A program made the position numbers and the translations under genes. A DNA stretch of 45,208 bases from UBA2336 sp964538575 (lineage in GTDB: Bacteria; Bacteroidota; Bacteroidia; Cytophagales; Cyclobacteriaceae), in assembly GCA_964538575.1 (NCBI GenBank), contig CAZIGG010000010.1:1-45208 (forward strand), written 5' to 3'. This document shows positions 17,842 through 26,600 of the stretch, piece by piece. How positions within the stretch are numbered: position 1 is the first letter of the stretch; every line of letters starts with the position of its first letter. The notes below the pieces were generated by a model. The model did no database searches, had not been told where the DNA came from, and worked only from the letters and a program-made list of their open reading frames with translations.

Positions 17842-18510
17842 ATGATAGCATTCCTCGCACAAATTACACCCGAAACGCCTGAGGCATACGAAGGTCTTTC
17901 CATAGCTGAACTGCTTTTTAAAGGCGGTATAGTCATGTACCCGATCATCCTGCTGCTGTTCATTGCCACCTACCTGTTCATCGAACGGTTTCTGTACATC
18001 CGGCAGAAAGCCAAACAGCAAAGAGATCTTATTCAAAACATCACCCGGCTGATCAAGGACTCCGATATCAAAGCGGCAACGATGTACGCGGAACGGGAGA
18101 CCACCGCCACGGGAAGAATCCTCGCCTCCGGCCTGCAATACATTGGCCGCCCGATGAAAGAAATTGAAGGCGTGATGGAATCTACCGCAAACATTGAGGT
18201 TGGTGAAATGGAAAAAGGAACCGGTTACCTGGGAATTATTGCGGGTATTGCGCCCATGCTTGGATTTATCGGAACGATTCTGGGTATAATCAGGATCTTT
18301 TATACAATCTCGCTCTCTGACAATATCAGCATTGGCATTATTGCCGGTGGACTCTACGAGAAAATGATCACAAGCGGTTCGGGTCTTATTGTAGGAGTAT
18401 TGGCTTACACCGCGTATCACGTACTCAACCAGATGATTTCGAACTTTACCTTGCGTGCGCAACGGGATTCACTTGAATTCATCCGTTACATTATGAGCCC
18501 GGCATCATGA
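17842..18510 (+). CDS. MotA/TolQ/ExbB proton channel family protein (second system)
   Basis: This 222-residue channel subunit has the compact three-helix TolQ/ExbB layout: helices at about 29-51 (GGIVMYPIILLLFIATYLFI), 128-157 (with APMLGFIGTILGIIRIF) and 170-200. It differs clearly from the ExbB at 12124, which has an extra N-terminal helix. It overlaps the following ExbD-type gene by four bases (ATGA). No tonB, tolB or pal lies next to it, so its partner is unknown; it could act with the Tol system or with another TonB. Confidence 0.92.
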   Translation: MIAFLAQITPETPEAYEGLSIAELLFKGGIVMYPIILLLFIATYLFIERFLYIRQKAKQQRDLIQNITRLIKDSDIKAATMYAERETTATGRILASGLQYIGRPMKEIEGVMESTANIEVGEMEKGTGYLGIIAGIAPMLGFIGTILGIIRIFYTISLSDNISIGIIAGGLYEKMITSGSGLIVGVLAYTAYHVLNQMISNFTLRAQRDSLEFIRYIMSPAS

Positions 18511-18902
18511 AGATCGTCCGTAAAAATAAGTTTGCAGCCGAGGTAGCAACCTCATCGCTGAACGACATCATGTTCTTCCTGCTGTTGTTCTTCCTGATCA
18601 TTTCCACCATCACCAACCCGAATGTGATCAAGGTGCTGCTGCCGCAGTCCAAAGCAAGCCAGTCGCTGAACAAGCAGCCTGTCATTTTAACCATTACGGA
18701 AAATAAGCAATTCTACATCAATAAAAGACCGGTTTCAAAAGCTAACCTGGAAGACGGACTTGTTAAAGCTTGTGCCGGGTTATCAGAGCCTACTGTAGTG
18801 CTTCACGCGGCCCGTTCACTTTCCATCCAGGACCTGGTGGATGTGATGCAGATCGGATCGGAGCACAAAATAAAAATGGTGCTCGCGACCAATAATAAAT
18901 AA
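18507..18902 (+). CDS. ExbD/TolR family protein (second system)
   Basis: This 131-residue partner of the preceding channel has one membrane helix with the conserved Asp in SLNDIMFFLLLFFLIISTI and a compact periplasmic domain (PVILTITENKQFYINKRPVS, then SIQDLVDVMQIGSEHKIKMV). It is closer to TolR-type lengths than the two ExbD copies of the TonB operon. It is translationally coupled to the channel gene by an ATGA overlap. Confidence 0.92.
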   Translation: MKIVRKNKFAAEVATSSLNDIMFFLLLFFLIISTITNPNVIKVLLPQSKASQSLNKQPVILTITENKQFYINKRPVSKANLEDGLVKACAGLSEPTVVLHAARSLSIQDLVDVMQIGSEHKIKMVLATNNK

Positions 18903-18913
18903 ACCTCCGGCAA

Positions 18914-18938
18914 GGCCTGTCTGCCGAACAGGCAGGCC
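18914..18938. repeat. GC-rich palindromic element between convergent genes
   Basis: GGCCTGTCTG (18914-18923) and CAGGCAGGCC (18929-18938) form a 10-bp stem with one G-U around CCGAA. There is no T run, so a classical terminator is not proven. GCCTGCC/GGCAGGC palindromes of this kind are frequent dispersed intergenic elements in Bacteroidota, as I recall; copies elsewhere in this genome cannot be checked here. Confidence 0.6.
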
Positions 18939-18962
18939 CAGGCTGATAAGGAATTAAAATCT

Positions 18963-20459
18963 TTAGTTTTTAAAAGCGGCAAGCGCATCCGCAATCTTGC
19001 GGTCGTTGGAAAGACGGGGCACTTTGTTTTGTCCGCCTAATTTGCCTTGTGACTTCATGTAATCAATAAAGGCATTCCGGTTGAGACGGGTGATTTTTAA
19101 CGTACGCAGGATGTTACCGGTGATCAGGTCGTCATAGTACACATTGAGCTTTCGCAGGTTATTGTCAAGCTCAAGTTCAAAGGCAGCAAGATCGGCAGGA
19201 ACTTTTGCGAACTCCACAAACCACTCGTGATACGGAAGTCCTTCGGCCGGGGTTACCTGGGGAGCAACTGTAAATTCAGTGATCTCGGTTCCGGGAAATT
19301 TCTCCATCGTAAACTTCATTGCTTTTTCGACCTCCTCGCCTATCACATGCTCGCCAAACGCAGAGATAAAATGTTTTATCCTGCCGGTAACTAAAACCCG
19401 GTATGGATTTTTAGATACAAACTTCACTGTATCACCAATGGAATAACCCCAAAGCCCTGCATTGTTGTTGATGACAACTGCATAGTTTTTACCCAACTCA
19501 ACTTCTTCAATATTTAATCTTTTCGGGTTTTCATTGAAATATTCCTCTACCGGAATGAACTCGAAAAATATTCCATGATTCAGCAGCAGCAGCAATCCTT
19601 CTTCATGCTGAGAATCCTGGTAGGCAATAAAACCCTCTGAGGCCGGGTACGTTTCGATTGAATCAATCTTCTTCCCGATTGACTCAAACAGTTTCGCGCG
19701 ATACGGTTCAAAGTTGACGCCTCCGTAAACAAACATCGAGAAGTCAGGGAATACGTCTTTGATTTTCTTTCCGGTTTTTGCTTCAATGCGGTCAAAATAC
19801 ATCTGCACCCAGGGAGGAATGCCTGAGATCAAACTCATGTCGGCATTGATTGTTTCTTCGATAATCGTGTCAAGTTTCAGTTCCCAATCTTCAATGCAAT
19901 TGGTTTCGTAGCTTGGCTTTTGGTTGGTCCGCAAATATCCCGGAACATGATGGTTGACGATCCCGGAAAGTCTGCCCGTATTAATGCCAGCCTTTTTATC
20001 CAACACCGGGCTGCCGGAAAGAAAGATGAGGCTGCCGTCCAGAAAATCTGCTTTACCCGTTTCATGCACGTAGCTCAATAAGGCATTGCGTGCGCTGTTA
20101 ATATGGTACGGAACCGATTCTTTCGAGAGCGGAATGTATTTAGTTCCCGATGTTGTTCCTGAAGTCTTTGCGAAATATGCCGGCTTGCCCTTCCACAAAA
20201 TATCGGATTCGCCTTTCGTTACTTTTTCAATGTACGGTTTAAGCTCTTCGTAGTCCCGAACGGGAATATTCTTCTTGAAATCATTATAGTTATTAATTGA
20301 ACTGAAGCCATGATCCTTTCCAAAAGCGGTATGGGCGGCCTCCCGGATCAGGTATTGCCTGATCTTCTCCTGGTACAGATGCGGATTTTGTGACCATTTT
20401 TTTGTTTCAGCGGCTATAAATGCTGCGAATGGCTTTGCCAATATTGACCGTATTCCCAT
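18963..20459 (-). CDS. GH3 family acyl-adenylate enzyme
   Basis: The 498 residues belong to the GH3 (auxin-responsive promoter) family of the adenylate-forming ANL superfamily, which in plants joins amino acids to plant hormones. Visible motifs are the ATP-binding loop AKTSGTTSGTKYIPLS (about 97-111), YPASEGFIAYQ, and INNNAGLWGYSIGDTVKF before the C-terminal domain. The bacterial substrates are not known. It is a single gene, convergent with the second ExbD gene, with its own promoter-like element next to the start. Confidence 0.88.
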   Translation of the reverse strand: MGIRSILAKPFAAFIAAETKKWSQNPHLYQEKIRQYLIREAAHTAFGKDHGFSSINNYNDFKKNIPVRDYEELKPYIEKVTKGESDILWKGKPAYFAKTSGTTSGTKYIPLSKESVPYHINSARNALLSYVHETGKADFLDGSLIFLSGSPVLDKKAGINTGRLSGIVNHHVPGYLRTNQKPSYETNCIEDWELKLDTIIEETINADMSLISGIPPWVQMYFDRIEAKTGKKIKDVFPDFSMFVYGGVNFEPYRAKLFESIGKKIDSIETYPASEGFIAYQDSQHEEGLLLLLNHGIFFEFIPVEEYFNENPKRLNIEEVELGKNYAVVINNNAGLWGYSIGDTVKFVSKNPYRVLVTGRIKHFISAFGEHVIGEEVEKAMKFTMEKFPGTEITEFTVAPQVTPAEGLPYHEWFVEFAKVPADLAAFELELDNNLRKLNVYYDDLITGNILRTLKITRLNRNAFIDYMKSQGKLGGQNKVPRLSNDRKIADALAAFKN

Positions 20460-20465
20460 AGATTT

Positions 20466-20501
20466 GCAAGGTATGAAAATTTGAAGTGAGCGGCAGGGAA
20501 A
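20466..20501 (-). promoter_or_regulatory. Candidate promoter of the GH3 gene
   Basis: On the minus strand TTTCCCTG (20501-20494) is followed by 20 bases and then TACCTTGC (20473-20466), a near match to TAnnTTTG. The -7 element ends only 6 bases before the ATG, so a leaderless or very short leader is expected. The spacing and the upstream octamer are the same as at the exbB promoter (11913-11948). Confidence 0.45.
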
Positions 20502-20587
20502 GAATTTTATCGTTCTGAAAACGGAAGATCAAATCTGAACGTTAAACTTTTCTGGTTTACTCATGAATCTATAGTCGGGTAAAAATT

Positions 20588-22015
20588 ATGAAGACAATCA
20601 AGATTATTGTGATAGCGTGCCTGGCGGGTTTTGCCGGAGCTTTTATTTGTGTTAAGCTGATGGTTAATCCCCAAGCCGAAAATCAAAATCCGTCAGGGTT
20701 TGAAAAGGTTTCGCTGGATAACTCCGGAACCTATCAGCCGGTTCAGGTTTCACCCTCAACCGCACCGGCTGCTGCCCCGGTTGATTTTAATGTGGCGGCT
20801 ACCCGTGCCATACCCAGCGTGGTGTACATCAACAGCATTTCGCAAGGTGCTTCATATTCATACTGGGATATGTTGTTTGGCGGGGGCGGGGGTCAGCAGA
20901 CGCGCGTGAGCAGCGGCTCAGGCGTGATCTTCAAGGCAGACGGATACATCGTTACCAATAATCACGTAGTAGGCTCGGCCGAAAAAATAGAAGTGGTTTA
21001 CAACAAGCGGGTTTATGAAGCTGAGTTGATTGGAACAGATCCGTCAACCGACCTGGCTGTTCTGAAAATCAATGCAACAAATTTACCAGCCATTACCCTG
21101 GGAACATCGCAAGCGCTACAAGTTGGAGAATGGGTTATAGCGGTCGGAAATCCGTTCTCGCTTTCCTCTACGGTAACAGCCGGGATTGTAAGTGCGAAAG
21201 GAAGACGAATCGGAATCCTGGAAGATAAATTCCCGATTGAATCGTTCATTCAAACCGATGCAGCGATCAACCCGGGGAACAGTGGCGGAGCTTTGGTTAA
21301 TAAGGATGGTGCGCTGGTTGGAATTAATACAGCCATTCTTTCCCGGACCGGAAGCTACACGGGCTACGCTTTTGCAGTGCCCGTTGACATCGCTAAAAAA
21401 GTGGTGGACGACCTGATTAAATTCGGCATTGTTCAAAAAGGATTTTATGGCGGCAGCGTGGTTGATTATGATTATCAATACGCACGTAAATACAACCTCG
21501 ATGTGCTTGATTTCAACGGGGTATTTCTGGAAAGTGTAGAGGACAATGGCCCCGCTGCCCAGGCCGGATTAAAAGCCGGAGATATCATCACTAAAATAAA
21601 TGACGTTGTTGTAAACAGCGTAAGTGCATTTGAGGAAGAGATCAGCTATCGCTATCCGGGCGATAAAGTAACGATAACCTATGCGCGGGGCGGAAAAACT
21701 TCTGCCACAAGCCTTACCCTCATCAACCGGAGCGGAACAACCGAAAAAGTAAAAAGAAAAATCATTACCTCAAAAACCCTGGGCGCCCAGTTGGAAGCAA
21801 CCGATTATGGCGTAAAGGTATTTAAGATTGGCGATGAAGGATATATGAAGCGCCTGGGTGTGCCGGAAAACTATACGATCATTTCCATCAACCGGGTAAA
21901 GGTTGACGATCCCGAGGATGTGATTGAGTTCTTTGAGAAATACAAAGGACGCGTAAGCCTGTACGGAATGAATGGAGCACGGGAAGTGATTCCTTACAAT
22001 TTTATGCTTCGATAA
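20588..22015 (+). CDS. HtrA/Deg-type serine protease with two PDZ domains
   Basis: This is a periplasmic quality-control protease of the trypsin fold. An uncleaved or cleaved N-terminal hydrophobic segment (IKIIVIACLAGFAGAFICVK) is followed by a Gln/Pro-rich linker. The catalytic triad is visible as His126 (NNHVVG), Asp155 (STDLAVLKI) and Ser232 (NPGNSGGAL). Two PDZ domains follow: residues about 295-375 with NGVFLESVEDNGPAAQAGLK, and about 390-475. The length of 475 fits the family. It is transcribed away from GH3 and meets dnaA head-on with only 2 bases between stops. Confidence 0.93.
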   Translation: MKTIKIIVIACLAGFAGAFICVKLMVNPQAENQNPSGFEKVSLDNSGTYQPVQVSPSTAPAAAPVDFNVAATRAIPSVVYINSISQGASYSYWDMLFGGGGGQQTRVSSGSGVIFKADGYIVTNNHVVGSAEKIEVVYNKRVYEAELIGTDPSTDLAVLKINATNLPAITLGTSQALQVGEWVIAVGNPFSLSSTVTAGIVSAKGRRIGILEDKFPIESFIQTDAAINPGNSGGALVNKDGALVGINTAILSRTGSYTGYAFAVPVDIAKKVVDDLIKFGIVQKGFYGGSVVDYDYQYARKYNLDVLDFNGVFLESVEDNGPAAQAGLKAGDIITKINDVVVNSVSAFEEEISYRYPGDKVTITYARGGKTSATSLTLINRSGTTEKVKRKIITSKTLGAQLEATDYGVKVFKIGDEGYMKRLGVPENYTIISINRVKVDDPEDVIEFFEKYKGRVSLYGMNGAREVIPYNFMLR

Positions 22016-22017
22016 AA

Positions 22018-23433
22018 TTAATTCATTCTCAGTTTCAGCTTCTTGCCAAGCTCATCGACCGACAGCTTGAAATTGGCGTCTGTCTTCATCATGTCCTCTA
22101 CAGATTCCAATGCGTGGATTACCGTGCTGTGATCACGGCCGCCAAAGTTTTCACCGATCAGCGCAAGCGTTAATTGCGTATAGCGTTTGCAGAAATACAT
22201 GGCCACTTGCCGCGGGATAACGATCTCGCGTTTTTTGATCTTGCTCTTCAGCGATTCCATGTCAACCTTGAAATATTCGGATACGGTTTTCTGAATAAAG
22301 TCAACACTTACATCGGATTGAATTTCCTTAATGATGTTTTTCAATACTTCCTTCGCCAGCTCCAGGTCGATATTCTTTTTCAGTAATGTTGCGTGGAAGA
22401 TCAATGAGTTCAGTACGCCTTCCATGTCACGCAGGTTGGTATCCACACTGTACGCGAGATATTCAGCAACTTCCGTTGGAATGTCAATTCCATCAGCCTG
22501 CATCTTGCGGTGAATGATGGCCAGCTTGGTTTCAAAATCAGGCTCCTGAAGATCGGCTGTTAAACCCCACTTGAAGCGCGACAGCAATCTTTCCTGGAAG
22601 CCTTTCATATCGCGTGGCGGGCAATCGCTGGTCATGATGATCTGCTTGCCCGACTGGTGAAGCTGATTGAAAATATGGAAGAAGATCTCCTGTGTCTTTT
22701 CGCGGCCTGCGAGGAACTGAACATCATCCAGGATCAGCAAATCAACCTGTAAGTAAAAATTCTGGAAATCCTGGAGTTTATGATTTTGAAGGGCATTTAA
22801 GAACTGCGTTGTAAAATCATTCTGATCGACATACAGAACAATTTTATTCGGCATGTTATTCCGGATCTCGTTTCCGATAGCCTGCACCAGGTGCGTTTTA
22901 CCCACCCCTACGCCTCCGTAAAGCATCAGCGGATTGAACGAAGTGGTTCCGGGCTTCTTGGCCACGGCCACTCCGGCAGAGCGGGCTAACCGGTTACAAT
23001 CGCCTTCTACGAAATTCTCGAACGTATAGGCCGGATTCAGCCTTGAATTAACGGTTAACGGATTCAGCGCCTTAAACTGGAAAGGAGAATACTCATCGCC
23101 CACCCCGTTTGAATGGGGGCGTTTTCCGCTCATTCCGTTTGGGTAATGCACGGCCACAGGCGGATTATTGGTATTCCCGCTATCAACGATTACCGAATAC
23201 TCAAGGCGTCCGTTAGGGCCTAAAACGGTTGTCAGGGCTTTCTTCAGAACCGGTACATAATTGTCCTCCAGCCACTCGTAAAAGAACTGTGACGGCACCT
23301 GGATGGTTAATACGTCACCCTCTACCCGTAACGGAACGATTGGCTTGAACCAGGTGTTGAAATTTTCTTCTCCTACACTTACTTTTATCACTTCAAGACA
23401 GTCTGTCCAGGCGGTTCCGTAGTCTACTTCCAT
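22018..23433 (-). CDS. dnaA: Chromosomal replication initiator protein DnaA
   Basis: DnaA binds oriC and opens DNA for replication. The 471 residues include domain I (WTDCLEVIKVSVGEENFNTW), a linker, an AAA+ domain with Walker A GGVGVGKTH and Walker B LLILDDVQFLAGREKTQ, and the C-terminal DNA-binding domain with the signature RDHSTVIHALESVE. Neither dnaN nor a cluster of DnaA boxes is next to it, so oriC need not be here. The start is the ATG at 23433 in front of the conserved domain I. Confidence 0.98.
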   Translation of the reverse strand: MEVDYGTAWTDCLEVIKVSVGEENFNTWFKPIVPLRVEGDVLTIQVPSQFFYEWLEDNYVPVLKKALTTVLGPNGRLEYSVIVDSGNTNNPPVAVHYPNGMSGKRPHSNGVGDEYSPFQFKALNPLTVNSRLNPAYTFENFVEGDCNRLARSAGVAVAKKPGTTSFNPLMLYGGVGVGKTHLVQAIGNEIRNNMPNKIVLYVDQNDFTTQFLNALQNHKLQDFQNFYLQVDLLILDDVQFLAGREKTQEIFFHIFNQLHQSGKQIIMTSDCPPRDMKGFQERLLSRFKWGLTADLQEPDFETKLAIIHRKMQADGIDIPTEVAEYLAYSVDTNLRDMEGVLNSLIFHATLLKKNIDLELAKEVLKNIIKEIQSDVSVDFIQKTVSEYFKVDMESLKSKIKKREIVIPRQVAMYFCKRYTQLTLALIGENFGGRDHSTVIHALESVEDMMKTDANFKLSVDELGKKLKLRMN

Positions 23434-23482
23434 TGAGCTTTCGATTAGGGTGATTTGGCTTCCTTTTTTAGAGAAAGGGAGA

Positions 23483-23533
23483 CAAAGATGTGAAAAAAGG
23501 AGTTAACAAATCAATAGCATTTTCTATTGATTT
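23483..23533 (-). promoter_or_regulatory. dnaA upstream region: -7-like element and perfect inverted repeat
   Basis: A perfect 10-bp inverted repeat, AAATCAATAG (23508-23517) and CTATTGATTT (23524-23533) around CATTTT, lies about 75 bases upstream of dnaA. On the minus strand CATCTTTG (23490-23483) is one base from TAnnTTTG, which would place the repeat over the -33 region. A regulatory role in dnaA expression is inferred. Confidence 0.4.
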
Positions 23534-23606
23534 TGTCGAAAAAATTCATGACATGGTAAACCGGTTTTAACATGCAAGCCTTACCGGAATTATTATCAAA
23601 AGAGTC

Positions 23607-23642
23607 GTTCAATCGTTTGAACAATTGATTTTGTTACCTTGC
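23607..23642 (+). promoter_or_regulatory. Upstream elements of the mutase gene
   Basis: TACCTTGC (23635-23642) is a near match to the -7 element and ends 3 bases before ATG 23646, so the transcript may be leaderless. A perfect short palindrome, GTTCAA (23607-23612), TCGT, TTGAAC (23617-23622), lies just upstream and could be an operator. There is no sign of a cobalamin riboswitch in the 190-bp spacer. Confidence 0.35.
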
Positions 23643-23645
23643 GCC

Positions 23646-26600
23646 ATGCCGGATACTACCTCTTTCAGCAAGATTTTCGGAAACGCTTCCAGGGCCGATT
23701 GGGCCAAAGCAGCCACGAAAGAAAATGAAGGCAAAAATCCGGATGAAACGCTGACCTGGAAAGCCGGAACACTTGAAGGGAGGGCGTACTACGACAAAAG
23801 TGATCGGCCGGAACAAGCCTTTCAACTATCACCTTCCGAAAATCTTTACCTCGGCCCCAGGGCATGGCATAACCTGCCTTTAGTGACTGTAACTACAGAA
23901 AAAGCAGCCAATCAAGCAGCCCTTAACCATCTCAAAAACGGAGCAGACGGCATACTCTTCGATATCCGGACCAGCCCGAAATGCAACGTAGAAGCATTAC
24001 TCGAAGGTATCGAATGGCCGTATTGCATGATTGCGCTGGTTGCGAATGAGTCCAATAGTGAAGCGCTGAATACAATACCGGCATTCATTCAAAAGAAAGA
24101 TTGGAAAGCGGAATCATTAACCGGATTTATCCTTTGGGAAAAGGAAGTGCAAAATTTGGCAACCGGCTTCAACGCCCTTTCACAATTCAAAACCAATGGA
24201 ATTTTTATTCAGGATTCAACCGATGTCATTGAACAATTATGTAACGCACTGTCAATCGGCTTAAAGACAAAAACCGGAGTTGCATTTTCGTTACCGGCAG
24301 GGACAGATTTTTTTATTGAACAGGCCAAATTGAAAGCGTTGCGCGCGATCTGGTCTGAAAATTCTTCACAGGAAATTTTCATTCACACCCGATCCAATCC
24401 CTGGATCTCAGAATCCTTCAAGCCCCAAAGCAACATGCTGAAAAGCACAACCGCTGCGATGGCTGCTATTGCCGGAGGCTGCGATGCCCTAACCGTTTAT
24501 GCCGAAAAGGAAAGCGATGCAAACATGAACCGCGTTGCACGGAATGTTTCCAATATCCTGCGGGAAGAATCGCATTTCGATAAAGTTGCTGACGCGACAG
24601 CGGGGTCTTATTATGTTGATGCGCTTACGGAAGAAATTATCAGACAGGTGAAATCGAAGCCTGTCCGAACGGATGTTCATCCGGGCGGGCTCGAGATTCG
24701 AACCTCGAACCTCGAACCTAGAACCTTGAACCTTGAACCTCGAACTTCAAAATGGAATTCTCCGGAAGGAATTGAAATCAAATCATCATACACAAAAGAG
24801 AATACACAAAACTTAACGCACCTCGATTTTACTGCTGGCCTCCCGCCCTATTTGCGTGGACCGTATGCTACCATGTATACAATCCGGCCATGGACGGTAC
24901 GACAGTATGCAGGTTTTTCAACCGCACGTGATTCAAACGCTTTCTATAGAAGAAACCTGGCTGCCGGTCAGCGTGGATTGTCGGTTGCGTTTGATTTGGC
25001 AACACATCGCGGTTATGATTCCGATCACGAACGCGTTTCCGGTGACGTAGGGAAAGCCGGTGTTGCTATCGATTCCGTGCTGGATATGAAAATCCTGTTC
25101 GATCAGATTCCGCTCGATAAGATGTCGGTGTCGATGACGATGAACGGAGCGGTAATTCCGATCCTGGCATTTTATATCGTAGCTGCTGAAGAACAAGGTA
25201 TAAAACCTGAACAACTGAACGGAACTATTCAGAACGACATTCTGAAAGAGTTCATGGTGCGCAATACGTACATCTATCCGCCTACTCCTTCCATGCGCAT
25301 TGTGTCGGATATTTTCGCGTACACTTCGAAACACATGCCGAAATTTAATTCGATCAGCATCAGCGGCTATCACATGCACGAAGCGGGCGCACCGGCACAC
25401 ATTGAACTGGCGTATACCCTGGCGGACGGACTGGAATACATTCGCTCCGGAATAAACGCAGGAATTGCCATCGATGACTTTGCCCCGCGCCTTTCATTCT
25501 TCTGGGGCATCGGTATGAATTTTTACATGGAAGTTGCCAAGATGCGGGCCGGGAGATTGCTCTGGTCAAGAATTGTGAAACAATTTGATCCGAAAAATCC
25601 AAAGTCGATGGCCTTGCGTACACATTGCCAGACTTCCGGATGGAGCCTTACGGAACAAGACCCATACAATAACGTAACACGTACATGCATTGAAGCGCTT
25701 GCCGCAGTTTTGGGAGGAACTCAATCGTTGCATACAAACTCATTGGATGAAGCGATCGCATTACCGACTGATTTCTCAGCACGTATTGCGCGTAACACAC
25801 AATTATATCTTGAAAAAGAAACGGGCGTTACACGGGTAGTTGATCCCTTGGGCGGATCGTACTACATCGAAACCTTAACAGCCGAGCTTGCTGAAAAAGC
25901 CTGGGAGCTGATCGAAGAAGTTGAGAAACTTGGCGGTATGACCAAGGCTATTGAAAGCGGCATTCCCAAAATGCGCATTGAGCAGGCGGCTGCGGCCAAG
26001 CAGGCACGTATCGATTCCGGAAAAGATATTATCGTGGGAGTGAACAAATATCAAACCGATGAAAAGCCTGACTTTGATATTCTGGAAGTTAACAACCAGG
26101 CCGTTCGCACGGAACAGCTCGAAAGGCTTGCAACCTTAAAAACTGAACGGAATGCTGCTGAAGTTGAGGCTGCACTGAACGCATTAACAGCCGCAGCAAA
26201 ATCCGGAAAAGAAAATCTGCTGGAGCTTGCCATTGATGCTGCACGCAAACGTGCAACCCTTGGTGAGATTTCAAGCGCCATGGAAAAGGCTTTTGGCCGG
26301 TATAAGGCAACCATCAAATCCATTTCTGGTGTATATTCGGGAGCGATGAAGAATCAGCAGCAATTTGAAGATGCCCGCAAGCTCTCCGATGACTTTGCCA
26401 GGCTTGACGGCCGCAGGCCAAGAATTCTTGTTGCCAAGATGGGTCAGGATGGCCACGACCGCGGAGCAAAAGTAATTGCCACAAGCTTCGCTGACCTGGG
26501 CTTTGACGTTGACATCGGGCCGCTATTCCAAACCCCGGATGAGGTTGCGTTGCAGGCCGCAGAAAATGATGTTCATATTGTGGGTGCGTCCAGTCTGGCG

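Noticed and set aside
23434..23645. Replication origin or cobalamin riboswitch in the dnaA-mutase spacer
   Set aside because: No cluster of TTATNCACA boxes is present, and no B12-box sequence or suitable long structured leader is seen in the 190 bases.
24660..24760. tRNA-like sequence because of TTCGAACCTCGAAC
   Set aside because: The TTCGAA string resembles a T-arm, but it is part of the heptanucleotide array and no acceptor or anticodon arms can be formed.
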